Assembly (NCBI GenBank): GCA_031431195.1
Contig: JANPCU010000130.1
Span: 1 to 64,000 of the forward strand
DNA from: TH-plancto1 sp031431195
GTDB taxonomy: Bacteria; Planctomycetota; Planctomycetia; Planctomycetales; Planctomycetaceae
Reading direction: 5' to 3'
Length of the DNA stretch: 64,000 bases
Below, piece by piece: positions 8,305-16,645 of this stretch; the first letter of the stretch is position 1, and every line of letters begins with the position of its first letter. The notes below the pieces were generated by a model that saw only the letters and a list, made by a program, of their open reading frames with translations, did no database searches and was not told where the DNA came from. Made by a program: the position numbers and the translations under genes.

Positions 8305-11300
8305 ATGAATCGTTTTGTCGCCTGGGTGGCAGCGGCTTGTCTCGTCGTCTTGCTGGTGGCGGTGATCGTCTCTCTGAGGCGCGAACCTGCAATTCCGCAG
8401 TTGGCCCCCGAGGTCGCCAGTCGAGCGGCGCGGGATATCCCGCTGGCGGTGGCTCATTTGGAAAACCATGAAGCGCGGGAGGCGATTGCCCTGCTGACCG
8501 CCCTGGAGAAGGATCTGCCGAATGAGAAGGCGATTCTGCAGAACCTCGTCATCGGAAGGTATCTGGCCTTTGTGAATGCCAAAGAGACTGATGATAAACA
8601 AACACTAAAAGCCGCCGCTATGGCGGAAGTGCAACGACTCCAGGCGGCCCGCCCCGATGACTGGCAGAGCTACGCCCTCGGAGGATTGCTGATGGACCAG
8701 CTGGATGATGCGGCTGGAGCTTATTCGCAATATGAGGCGATTGCTCCCATCCAGACATCGGCCAATGGGGGTGACGCGCGCCCCGCCAGTCGGATCGGCG
8801 ACGTGACCATGCTGTATGCAATGGCGAAGGCGGGTCTCTCGCTTCCCGAGGGGGCCGAACACCGGGACGCGGCGGCGGCACTTGCACTGGCTGGGGATCA
8901 AGACCCGGAAAACTTCTGGATCCTGCACGACTTAATTCAGCTGCAAGTCGAGTCGAAGGATCTCCAGTTGGTGAAGACCCTGGATCGGCTGGCAGCGATT
9001 TCACCGGTGGTGGAAGCATCGATCAAGAAAGCCGTGCCGTACTATTCGTTCCCGGATTCACTCCAGAAGGCCAGAACGCTGGCGGGCGAACTCGCGGCAG
9101 GAGCTGAGGACGCGGATGCGAAGTGGAAGGTGCTGAACCGCGTGGCGCGGGGCGAGATGTGCAACGTCCTCAAGCCGGAAGACGCGGCGCAGACCGATCA
9201 GAAGTATCTCTATCGGCATCCGCTCGACTTCGTGGTTTCGGAATTGCCAGCTGTGGTCGCGGCGAGCATCAAGCCAGAGTCCGCTGGGGCGAGTACCACT
9301 CCGGCGATCCCGTTGGAGTGGTCACCCGCGAAATTACCCGAGGCTCTGAGCGGCCTGGCGCTGGTAAAGCAGGCTCGGCTGGCAGACCTGACGCTCGATC
9401 GGAAGCCAGAGTTGTGCGTGTTGAGCGACACCAGTTTCTCGGTCTGGTCGCGTGACAATGAGGGGGCCTGGACCGTTCTCATTGATGTTCCAATGACTGG
9501 TGCCACCGGGTTTCTGTTGACCGACCTGGACGATGACAGCGTGGATATCCCTGTCGAGAACGACCCTTCCGGCGTGAAGCAGGTGGGGCGAGCCGACCTA
9601 GATGTCGTGCTGTACGGACCAGCTGGAGTTCAGCTCTGGCAGAATGTGTTGGTGGGGGACCAGCGTACGTTGACGGCGTGGCCCGTTGAAAGTTCTCAGG
9701 CCCTCGATGGCCATACTCGCGTGGCGGCAGCGGCTGACCTCGATCTCGATGGCGACATGGATCTGATGCTGGCCGGGGACTTTGGCGTGCGAATCGGTTT
9801 CAACACCGGGAAGCCGTTGTTCTTTACCCGGACCGATACTCCGGTACTTGTTCCGGAGCAGGTCTCCGTGTCTCGGATCGTGCCCGTGGATATCGACCGG
9901 GACCAGGACATTGATGCCGTGGTCGTCGCGGATGGGCAGATCTACCTGCTGGAAAGTTTGCGGCATGCGACTCTCCGCTGGAAGGCGATCGACGCTCTGA
10001 GTGGTTTGAAAGCTGTCACCGATGTGCAGGTGTTGGAGGCTGACGGCAATGCGAGCTGGGATTTACTGGTCGCTGGCGGACAAGGGACTCACTGGGCACT
10101 GAGTCGCACGCCGGAGTCGGGCAAGTGGTTGCTCACCCCGGAATCCGTGAAGTCGATTGATTCGGACCAGTTCTCGATGAGTCATGTCGCCGACCTCGAC
10201 AACGATGGGGCGGAGGATCTGGTCAGGCTGGGAGGAGCCAGTCCGCTCACGATGAAGCGTGGGCTCCGGACGGAAGGCTTTGAAGCGGCAAGCTGGGGAC
10301 TACCGAAAGAGGTCGCCTCGGTGCTGAATCTCCACGCCGCCGACTTCGACCAGGACGGTGATCTGGACCTATGCCTAGTCGACGCGACAGGGGTCAAGCT
10401 CTTGGAGAACCAAGGCGGCAACGCCAACGCGTGGCTCGACCTGGAGATCGTCGGCAAGCAAGTGAAGTCCGCCCAGGCCGTCTCCAGCGGGCGAGTGAAT
10501 CACTACGGCGTCGGCAGTCTGCTCGAACTCCGGACTTCTGCTGGCTACCAAGCCCGTGTCGTGGGGACCGATCCCCCCCACATCGGCCTCGGCCCCCAAG
10601 GCACAGCTGACCTCGCCCGGCTGATCTGGCCGAATGGGTTCCCGGCGAATGTGTTTCAGCCAAAGCCGAACCAGACGTTATGGGAGGTGCAGACGCTGCT
10701 GGGGTCGTGTCCGTATCTGTATACATGGGACGGGGAGTGTTACCAGTTCGCGACGGATCTTCTCTGGTCGGCACCGCTCGGGATGCCAAGTCCGGCGGGT
10801 GGGATGACGCCGAGTCGGGAGTGGGAGTACCTCAAGCTGCCGGGGTCGCTGTTGAAGGAGCGAGACGGTGTCTACTCGTTGCAGCTCACCGAGGAACTCT
10901 ATGAGGCGGCGTACTTCGACAAGGTCCAGCTGATCGCGGTCGACCACCCGTCGGATGTCGCGGTCTACTCGAATGAGAAGGTCGGGCCACCGTCGATGGC
11001 GGAGAAGAAGATTCACACGGTGCGGCAACCGCGTCCACCACTCTCGGCCACGGACCAAGCGGGCCGCGATCTGCTGCCAGCGCTGTCGCAGCTCGACGAG
11101 GTCTACACGCAGCACTGGGACCACAAGATCAAGCAAGGGTGGACCGAGAAGACGACAATGGAACTCGACCTTGGTGAGGTGCCCGAACAGTCGCGAGTCA
11201 CGCTGTTCCTGACCGGGTGGGTCTACCCGACCGATCCGGCGATCAGTGTCTCGATCCAGCAAGACCCCGCGCGAGCCGGGTTCGGCATCCAGCCGCCCGC

Positions 11301-11985
11301 ACTCGAAGTTCCCGACGGTCAGGGCGGGTGGAAGACCGCCAACCCGTACATCGGTTTTCCCGGCGGGAAGACCAAGACGATTGCGGTCGACCTGACCGGG
11401 AAGCTTGTTCCGAACGATGGTCGAGTGCGGATCGTGACCTCGATGGAACTCTGCTGGGATCAGGTATTCTTCACGGTGGATGAGGCACCGGTCGAAGTCC
11501 GCGAGACCCCGCTGGAACTGGTCTCCGCCGACCTGCACTTCCGCGGCTGCTCGGCTCGCGTGACTCACCCGCAGCATGGCCCGGAGCGGTATGACTACTC
11601 GCAAGTCGACCCGATGATCTATAGCTCGATGGGTGGTAAGTTCACGCGGTATGGCGATGTGAAGGAGCTGCTGACCTCGCAAGACGATCGCATGGTGACA
11701 CTCGGTTGTGGAGATGAATGCACGCTGACCTTCACCGCCCCGGCAGCCCCGCCCGCAGGCTGGACCCGCGACTTCCTGATCCACAACGTCGGCTGGGACA
11801 AGGACTGCAACCCGCAGAACACCTACGCCAAGACCGTCGAGCCGCTGCCGTACGCCGGGATGCAGAGCTACCCGCCCGCCGAACCGTTTCCCGATGACGA
11901 GTTACATCGCAGCTATTTGGAAACATACCAGACGCGCGAGCAGAGCGATGTGCAGTTCCGGCGGTTCGTGTTGATGCGGAAGTAA
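8305..11985 (+). CDS. Large exported FG-GAP / ASPIC (CRTAC1-like) protein
   Basis: About 1226 residues. An N-terminal hydrophobic segment (VAWVAAACLVVLLVAVIV) is a signal anchor. Residues about 40-300 are helical, TPR-like. Then come FG-GAP/VCBS repeats with calcium-type loops (DLDLDGDMDLM, DIDRDQDIDAV, DLDNDGAEDLV, DFDQDGDLDLC) and an ASPIC/UnbV segment near residues 700-775 (VGSLLELRTSAGYQ, GLGPQGTADLARLIWP). A further roughly 440-residue domain follows. The FG-GAP repeats predict a beta-propeller outside the cytoplasm. The ATG at 8305 follows GGAGGGG; an in-frame GTG at 8293 would overlap that ribosome site. It is transcribed alone. Confidence 0.88.
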   Translation: MNRFVAWVAAACLVVLLVAVIVSLRREPAIPQLAPEVASRAARDIPLAVAHLENHEAREAIALLTALEKDLPNEKAILQNLVIGRYLAFVNAKETDDKQTLKAAAMAEVQRLQAARPDDWQSYALGGLLMDQLDDAAGAYSQYEAIAPIQTSANGGDARPASRIGDVTMLYAMAKAGLSLPEGAEHRDAAAALALAGDQDPENFWILHDLIQLQVESKDLQLVKTLDRLAAISPVVEASIKKAVPYYSFPDSLQKARTLAGELAAGAEDADAKWKVLNRVARGEMCNVLKPEDAAQTDQKYLYRHPLDFVVSELPAVVAASIKPESAGASTTPAIPLEWSPAKLPEALSGLALVKQARLADLTLDRKPELCVLSDTSFSVWSRDNEGAWTVLIDVPMTGATGFLLTDLDDDSVDIPVENDPSGVKQVGRADLDVVLYGPAGVQLWQNVLVGDQRTLTAWPVESSQALDGHTRVAAAADLDLDGDMDLMLAGDFGVRIGFNTGKPLFFTRTDTPVLVPEQVSVSRIVPVDIDRDQDIDAVVVADGQIYLLESLRHATLRWKAIDALSGLKAVTDVQVLEADGNASWDLLVAGGQGTHWALSRTPESGKWLLTPESVKSIDSDQFSMSHVADLDNDGAEDLVRLGGASPLTMKRGLRTEGFEAASWGLPKEVASVLNLHAADFDQDGDLDLCLVDATGVKLLENQGGNANAWLDLEIVGKQVKSAQAVSSGRVNHYGVGSLLELRTSAGYQARVVGTDPPHIGLGPQGTADLARLIWPNGFPANVFQPKPNQTLWEVQTLLGSCPYLYTWDGECYQFATDLLWSAPLGMPSPAGGMTPSREWEYLKLPGSLLKERDGVYSLQLTEELYEAAYFDKVQLIAVDHPSDVAVYSNEKVGPPSMAEKKIHTVRQPRPPLSATDQAGRDLLPALSQLDEVYTQHWDHKIKQGWTEKTTMELDLGEVPEQSRVTLFLTGWVYPTDPAISVSIQQDPARAGFGIQPPALEVPDGQGGWKTANPYIGFPGGKTKTIAVDLTGKLVPNDGRVRIVTSMELCWDQVFFTVDEAPVEVRETPLELVSADLHFRGCSARVTHPQHGPERYDYSQVDPMIYSSMGGKFTRYGDVKELLTSQDDRMVTLGCGDECTLTFTAPAAPPAGWTRDFLIHNVGWDKDCNPQNTYAKTVEPLPYAGMQSYPPAEPFPDDELHRSYLETYQTREQSDVQFRRFVLMRK

Positions 11986-12043
11986 CGGGTATGTAGATGT
12001 CAGCGATGGCGCGCTGCGCGAGGGGACGACCCCATCGAGTCCA

Positions 12044-12493
12044 CTACGGCAGAAACCGCTCGCGCTCTTCGGGAGTCGGCAGGCGGCAGGTCTCTTTCTT
12101 GCCAAACCACATCAACCGATTCGCCGAAACGACCCGGTATCCCAGATCACGGAGCGGTCCAGGAATCACCCACAACAGCGATCCCAGAATCGGCCAAACA
12201 CCTGGCAATCGCCACAGGATGCGCACGACAGCTGCCGACCTGCGGTAGGTGCCCTGGTCTGTGAGCAGGACGAGCGTGTCGAGTCGCTCGCGGTCCGCAG
12301 AAGGCAACACCTGGCGAGCCGTCTCCCCCTGCAGCGGAGCAAACCGGAACCGCTGGTGGGTGTCGCGAGCCAGGAGGAAGTCCACTGAAATGTTGCAGAG
12401 GCCACAGACCCCGTCAAAGAAGACGACGCACTTCTGCGGGGTCACGTAGGGAGAGGAAGAAGCGGACAGCAGCGGATTGGACGTGAGCGACAT
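12044..12493 (-). CDS. DCC-family thiol-disulfide oxidoreductase (DUF393)
   Basis: The 149-residue product has VVFFDGVCGLCNISVDFLL near residue 23, the D-x-x-C-x-x-C motif that names the DCC family. The rest (RFAPLQGETARQVL, LVLLTDQGTYRRSAAVVRIL, LRDLGYRVVSANRLMWFGK) follows the family along its full length. These proteins have a thioredoxin-like fold and probably exchange thiols, but substrates are not established. It is convergent with the FG-GAP gene and lies downstream of sthA on the same strand, with a palindrome between. Confidence 0.9.
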   Translation of the reverse strand: MSLTSNPLLSASSSPYVTPQKCVVFFDGVCGLCNISVDFLLARDTHQRFRFAPLQGETARQVLPSADRERLDTLVLLTDQGTYRRSAAVVRILWRLPGVWPILGSLLWVIPGPLRDLGYRVVSANRLMWFGKKETCRLPTPEERERFLP

Positions 12494-12514
12494 GAAAAAA
12501 TCCCGGTCAATGAG

Positions 12515-12600
12515 AGCGGCAGGCGTGAGCCTGTCGAGAGGTCGGTGAGCGGATCAACCGCTCCGACGCTCCACGACTCGGCAGGCTGACGCCATGCCGC
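12515..12600. repeat. Palindromic repeat between sthA and the DCC gene
   Basis: Left arm from 12516 (GCGGCAGGCGTGAGCCTG) pairs imperfectly with a right arm ending at 12600 (CAGGCTGACGCCATGCCGC), with an AT-rich loop near 12553. The arms are about 37-43 nt. It follows the sthA stop codon and precedes the DCC gene start on the minus strand, so it may act as an attenuator or terminator. Confidence 0.7.
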
Positions 12601-12628
12601 TCTTGGCGTCCAAGTGCCCGATCGCCCA

Positions 12629-14026
12629 CTAGAACAACCGGTTCAGCCCATTCAGCGCCGCCACGCGGTATGCCTCGGCCATCGTGGGATAGTTGAAGGT
12701 CGTGGTCACGAAGTATTTCATCGTGTTGTGCGGCGGCGGCTGCATCAAGATCGCCTGGCCGATGTGGATGATCTCGCTGGCGTTGGCTCCGAAGCAGTGG
12801 ATGCCGAGCAGTTCCAGTGTCTCGCGGTGGAATAGCAACTTGAGCATGCCAGCGGTCTGGCCGGTGATCTGGGCGCGGGCGAGGCTCTTGAAGAGAGCGT
12901 GGCCCACCTCGTAAGGCGTCTTCGACTCGGTCAGCTCCTTCTCCGTTTTTCCGAGTGAGCTAATCTCTGGGCTGGTGTAGATGCCGGTGGGCACATCGTG
13001 GACATCGGGCAGGTCGCCTTCGCCGATGATGGCACTGGCGGCGAAACGCCCCTGCATGTAGGCCGCACTCGCTAGGGCCGGGAAGCCGATGATGTCGCCC
13101 ACCGCATAGATGTGCGGGACGGTCGTCTGGTACTTGGAGTTGACCGTAATGTTGCTCCGCTGGTCGGGCTGAATGCCGATTGCTTCCAGACCCAGCCCCT
13201 CTGAATTTCCGGTGCGACCAGCTGCCCACAGCAGGGCATCGGTCTTGAGCTTCTTACCCGATTTCAGGTGCAGGATCACGCCGTCGGTGCAGCATTCGAT
13301 GTGGTCGTACTCCTCCCGGTTACGCAGCAGGACGCCACGCTCCCGCAAATGGTAACTCAGCGCGTCGATAATCTCCTCGTCCAGGAAATCGAGCAGCTTG
13401 TCGCGGGTATTGACGAGGTTCACCTTCACGTCCATGTTGCGGAACATCGAGGCATACTCACACCCGACCACCCCCGCTCCGTAGACCGTGATCGACTTGA
13501 TGTCCTTGTTCATCGACAGGATCGTGTCACTGTCGTAGATGCAGGGATTATTGAAGTCGACCTCCTTCGGGCGGTATGGACGCGCCCCGGTCGCGATCAC
13601 GAAGTTCTTAGCCGCCAGAATCGTATGCCCGCCATCGGGCTGCTGGACTTCCACCGAATTGCTATCGAGGAATCGAGCGACCCCGTTAAAGATGGTGACA
13701 TCATTGCGATCGTAAAAGCTCTGACGCATCTTCACTTGTTGGTCAATCACCTTCTGGGCCGAACGCCGCAGGTCAGGCAGATTGACATCGGTGGCACATC
13801 CCAGCGACCGAAACAGTGGGTTCGCGCGGAACTCCATCGCTTGGAAGATCGCAAACCGCAGGGCCTTGCTCGGGATCGTGCCCGTATGAGTGCAGCTGCC
13901 ACCAATCTGCGGCATGCGCTCGATGACAGCGACTTTTTTCCCGTGCTTGACGGCCTGCATGGCCGCGCCTTCCCCGCCGGGTCCGGTTCCGATCACCACG
14001 ACATCGAACTCAAAATCAGCTGCCAC
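12629..14026 (-). CDS. sthA: Soluble (Si-specific) pyridine nucleotide transhydrogenase
   Basis: The 465-residue flavoprotein moves hydride between NADPH and NAD+ in the cytoplasm. It shows an FAD Rossmann motif (VVVIGTGPGGEGAA, residues 8-21), GGSCTHTGTIPSKALR near residue 42, an NAD(P) fold (TVYGAGVVGCEYASMF, about 180) and a second FAD contact (IYAVGDIIGFPALASAA, about 315). The active-site pair CxxxxC of dihydrolipoyl dehydrogenase relatives is reduced to CTHTGT, as is normal for SthA, which separates it from Lpd and mercuric reductases. The GTG start at 14026 is supported by GGGAG seven bases upstream. Confidence 0.93.
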   Translation of the reverse strand: MAADFEFDVVVIGTGPGGEGAAMQAVKHGKKVAVIERMPQIGGSCTHTGTIPSKALRFAIFQAMEFRANPLFRSLGCATDVNLPDLRRSAQKVIDQQVKMRQSFYDRNDVTIFNGVARFLDSNSVEVQQPDGGHTILAAKNFVIATGARPYRPKEVDFNNPCIYDSDTILSMNKDIKSITVYGAGVVGCEYASMFRNMDVKVNLVNTRDKLLDFLDEEIIDALSYHLRERGVLLRNREEYDHIECCTDGVILHLKSGKKLKTDALLWAAGRTGNSEGLGLEAIGIQPDQRSNITVNSKYQTTVPHIYAVGDIIGFPALASAAYMQGRFAASAIIGEGDLPDVHDVPTGIYTSPEISSLGKTEKELTESKTPYEVGHALFKSLARAQITGQTAGMLKLLFHRETLELLGIHCFGANASEIIHIGQAILMQPPPHNTMKYFVTTTFNYPTMAEAYRVAALNGLNRLF

Positions 14027-14150
14027 GAATGTACTCCCTGTCCCTGTGCGAAATCACGAGATGGATTTCGCCCTGATGCGAGCGACATCGTAGACAACCG
14101 GGGCGTACGAGGGGAGGGCAATCGACAGGTGAATGAGGGAGGTTGATGCA

Positions 14151-14939
14151 CTACTCCTCTTCCATCATCCCTGGCTTCCAATCCACCACAACCCATGCTT
14201 TCTTGACATATCGATAGCACTTCACACTCTTGCCTGTGACGGAGTAGAAAGTCGTCTCAGCGCGGGGCGAAACGAACGTACCCAGCTTTTCGGACTCACA
14301 CACGATCAGCTGGACCGGGCCTTGGCATGTGGCGACGGCCTTCCCCTTGCGGATGGCATCGAGCGCCGTTTCATTGTCGGCACAAGTCGTGTTTAAGCGA
14401 GGAACGTGACCGGCGTTTCGCCACTCCAATTCGTAGGCGGCATCGGACCGGTCGAATAGTTGAAGTCGGGTTTCCTCCCGAGGAATCCCAAACGCCATCT
14501 GGTCCTCTACCCAAGACTCGTTCCATCGAAGTCCAATCGGATTATCGGTTGGATTATAATCCGCATTGTAGACAAACACATGCAGACCATTCGTTTCATG
14601 AAACTTCATTCCCCCTGAACTCTTATATTCGATGAGCTTTCGGGGATTGGTTTCACGGATACTCTTGTAAACGCTGTGCAGGTTCTGCACGAGTGGTCGG
14701 GATTGCGGTGGAAGCTGCAATTGCCAATATCCGTAATAGCCACAGAAGTAGGAATCGACCCAGTCTGGTGGGACATACCCGAGCGTGGGGGCGTCTTCAG
14801 CCTGTATTCGTTCACAACCATCCTGTGTCAGTATCGTATGGAAAAACGCATCCCCAGGCAGGAACCCCTGATTCCCGGCAGATGCGAATGTTGGAATCAA
14901 AAAGACCAGCATCATGGAGAGTCGGAACATGACAGTCAT
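14151..14939 (-). CDS. Secreted protein of unknown function
   Basis: The 262-residue product has a clear signal peptide (MFRLSMMLVFLIPTFASAG, with cleavage after ASA). The mature part holds several cysteines (DGCERI, YFCGYYGYW, TTCADN, ATCQGP, IVCES, VKCYRY) that could form disulfides. I do not recognise the family. A second start three codons in (14930) would suit the signal peptide equally well. It is a monocistronic minus-strand gene between sthA and the divergent fabI. Confidence 0.7.
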   Translation of the reverse strand: MTVMFRLSMMLVFLIPTFASAGNQGFLPGDAFFHTILTQDGCERIQAEDAPTLGYVPPDWVDSYFCGYYGYWQLQLPPQSRPLVQNLHSVYKSIRETNPRKLIEYKSSGGMKFHETNGLHVFVYNADYNPTDNPIGLRWNESWVEDQMAFGIPREETRLQLFDRSDAAYELEWRNAGHVPRLNTTCADNETALDAIRKGKAVATCQGPVQLIVCESEKLGTFVSPRAETTFYSVTGKSVKCYRYVKKAWVVVDWKPGMMEEE

Positions 14940-15308
14940 CCGGGACGTTTCGTGAATTCACCTGCTGTTGATGATACCTGATTCGCGATGTGCGAGCATG
15001 AGTCCTCAGTGAAGCTAGGAACCGGTGTCACGCAGAGGTGCAGAGGACGCAGAGAATAAAGGGGGCAAGCTCCTCCTCTCTGCGTCCTCTGCGCCTCTGC
15101 GTGAGCCTTCTGCACGGCCCTGATGCCGATCCCTGCTCAGGGGACTCTGGTCTCGTCGGCGTTCACCGCCCGCTTTCGTTTCATCAGGGCGGCATTGAGT
15201 GAAGCTCCACCCATTCAGAGATTGCAGCCAGTTGTGGACTCCTCGCCAGATCGGTTAGAAACGTTCGCTCTACGAACGGAACTCTTCTCCTCCTCCACGA
15301 ACACTCCC
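14940..15308. other. Intergenic region upstream of fabI
   Basis: Divergent region between the secreted protein and fabI. It contains the CGCAGAGG palindrome at 15029-15103. The open frame upstream of fabI from 15123 has no conserved content, so I do not extend fabI into it. No promoter is clear. Confidence 0.5.
15029..15103. repeat. Perfect 26-bp-arm palindrome, CGCAGAGG type
   Basis: Bases 15029-15054 (CACGCAGAGGTGCAGAGGAC...) are the exact reverse complement of 15078-15103, with a 23-nt loop. Each arm holds three iterations of a CGCAGAGG-like word. It belongs to the same type as 1547-1628, 24442-24523 and 33357-33429. Confidence 0.9.
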
Positions 15309-16118
15309 ATGGACTTCCTCCAGATCAAAGACCGCTCCATCCTGGTGATGGGGGTCGCCAACAAAAAGAGTGTGGCCTGGCACGTGGCCCAGGTGCTGCG
15401 CGCCGCCGGGGCGGATGTGCTGTATGCCGTACGCAGCAATTCCCGATTGGAGACGGTGCAAAAACTGGTCGGCGACGCACCTGTCTACGTCTGCGATGTC
15501 GAGCGGCAGGCCGACATCGATCGACTGCGCGACGACATCGGTCGCGACCGGAGACAGCTGGCCGGGTTCGTCCATTCGATCGCCTTTGCCGATTACAGTG
15601 CCGGATGGCAGCCGTTCCACGCGACACCGCGCACGGCGTTTTTGCAGGCAGTCGACATCTCCTGCTTCTCACTGATGGCGATGTCGAATGCCTTTCGCGA
15701 CCTGCTCGACCCGGAGCAGGGGAGCGTGGTCTCGATCTCGATCTCGAATACCCGCATGGCAGCTGAGAATTATGGGTACATGGCCCCGGTCAAGGCGGCC
15801 CTCGATTCGGCAGTGTGCTTTCTCGCGAAGTCATTCTCCGAATTTTCGCACGTGCGGTTTAATGCGGTCTGTCCGGGGCTGCTGAAGACCTCGGCGTCGG
15901 CGGGGATTCCGGGGTATGTCGATTCGTATCTATTTGCGGAGCAGGCGACCCTGCGCAAGCGGGCGGTACAGACCGAAGAGGTGGCCAATGCCGTCGCCTT
16001 CCTGCTCAGCCCCCGCTCCTCCGGGATTAACGCTCAGGGTCTGGTGATCGACGCCGGGATGGGGGTCAACTATTTCGACCAGCGGCTCGTGAGCCGCAGC
16101 ATGGGAAGTCCGGGTTAG
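15309..16118 (+). CDS. fabI: Enoyl-[acyl-carrier-protein] reductase (NADH), FabI type
   Basis: The 269-residue short-chain-dehydrogenase protein reduces enoyl-ACP in fatty acid elongation. It has the FabI-type cofactor loop GVANKKSVAWHVA (residues about 14-26), VHSIAFAD near 94, and the catalytic NYGYMAPVKAALDS with Tyr and Lys six residues apart (about 155-168). CPGLLKTSASAGI follows, as FabI has AGPIRTLAASGI. The second active-site tyrosine of FabI, ten residues before the catalytic one, is not present in SISISNTRMAAENY. The start at 15309 matches the family N-terminus (MDFLQIKDRSILVMG). It is transcribed alone. Confidence 0.85.
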   Translation: MDFLQIKDRSILVMGVANKKSVAWHVAQVLRAAGADVLYAVRSNSRLETVQKLVGDAPVYVCDVERQADIDRLRDDIGRDRRQLAGFVHSIAFADYSAGWQPFHATPRTAFLQAVDISCFSLMAMSNAFRDLLDPEQGSVVSISISNTRMAAENYGYMAPVKAALDSAVCFLAKSFSEFSHVRFNAVCPGLLKTSASAGIPGYVDSYLFAEQATLRKRAVQTEEVANAVAFLLSPRSSGINAQGLVIDAGMGVNYFDQRLVSRSMGSPG

Positions 16119-16645
16119 AGACTCCGGCCTGGTCCAAGCTGGATGAAATAGCTTTGATGCATGACTCAATTGGTGAACCGTCAAGACTCCCCGCCGCAGC
16201 TCACGAGGTCAGTCTTCGCGTCTCACCCACCGGGCCACACACCGCGACGCCCCCTCATCTCAAGTGCAGATGCCACCGCCAAACCTCTGATAATCCGTGT
16301 GAATCTGTGCAATCTGTGTACGAACTCCCTGCTCTGGAGAGACTCGATCAAGGAGGGATTGGTACACAGATTTCACAGATGGGCACAGATTATTTTTCAC
16401 CGACAAGCTCTCGTTATGTGGTCGCTGGGTGAGTGGTGTTGACTCACAAAACAGCATTCGCCAAGTCGCCAGTGGCTGTCCAGCTTCGCTCGGTTCATCA
16501 GTCTGGCCTTGTCCCCTCGGGCGACTGATTGGCGAGATTCGCGTTATTCAATCGAAACCTTCCTTTGGAACTGGTGTTCAAGGTATTGTTCAGGGAGCGA
16601 GTTCGCTCGTTGACCTGATGCCGGATCACCAACCCCGAGGTTGCC
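16119..16645. other. Intergenic region with an AATCTGTG palindrome
   Basis: No gene found in 527 bp between fabI and the DUF1549 gene. It holds the inverted repeat at 16291-16392. A GAGG ribosome site precedes the DUF1549 gene start. Confidence 0.55.
16291..16392. repeat. 31-bp-arm palindrome with AATCTGTG iterations
   Basis: 16291-16321 and 16362-16392 are imperfect reverse complements with a 40-nt loop. Arms are iterations of the word AATCTGTG (left) and CACAGATT (right). The architecture matches the CGCAGAGG palindromes although the word differs. Confidence 0.88.

Noticed and set aside
10678..11784. A 368-codon open frame on the minus strand
   Set aside because: Antisense to the FG-GAP/ASPIC gene and without recognisable content.
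15123..15308. Upstream extension of fabI
   Set aside because: The added residues resemble no SDR sequence and the family N-terminus is at 15309.
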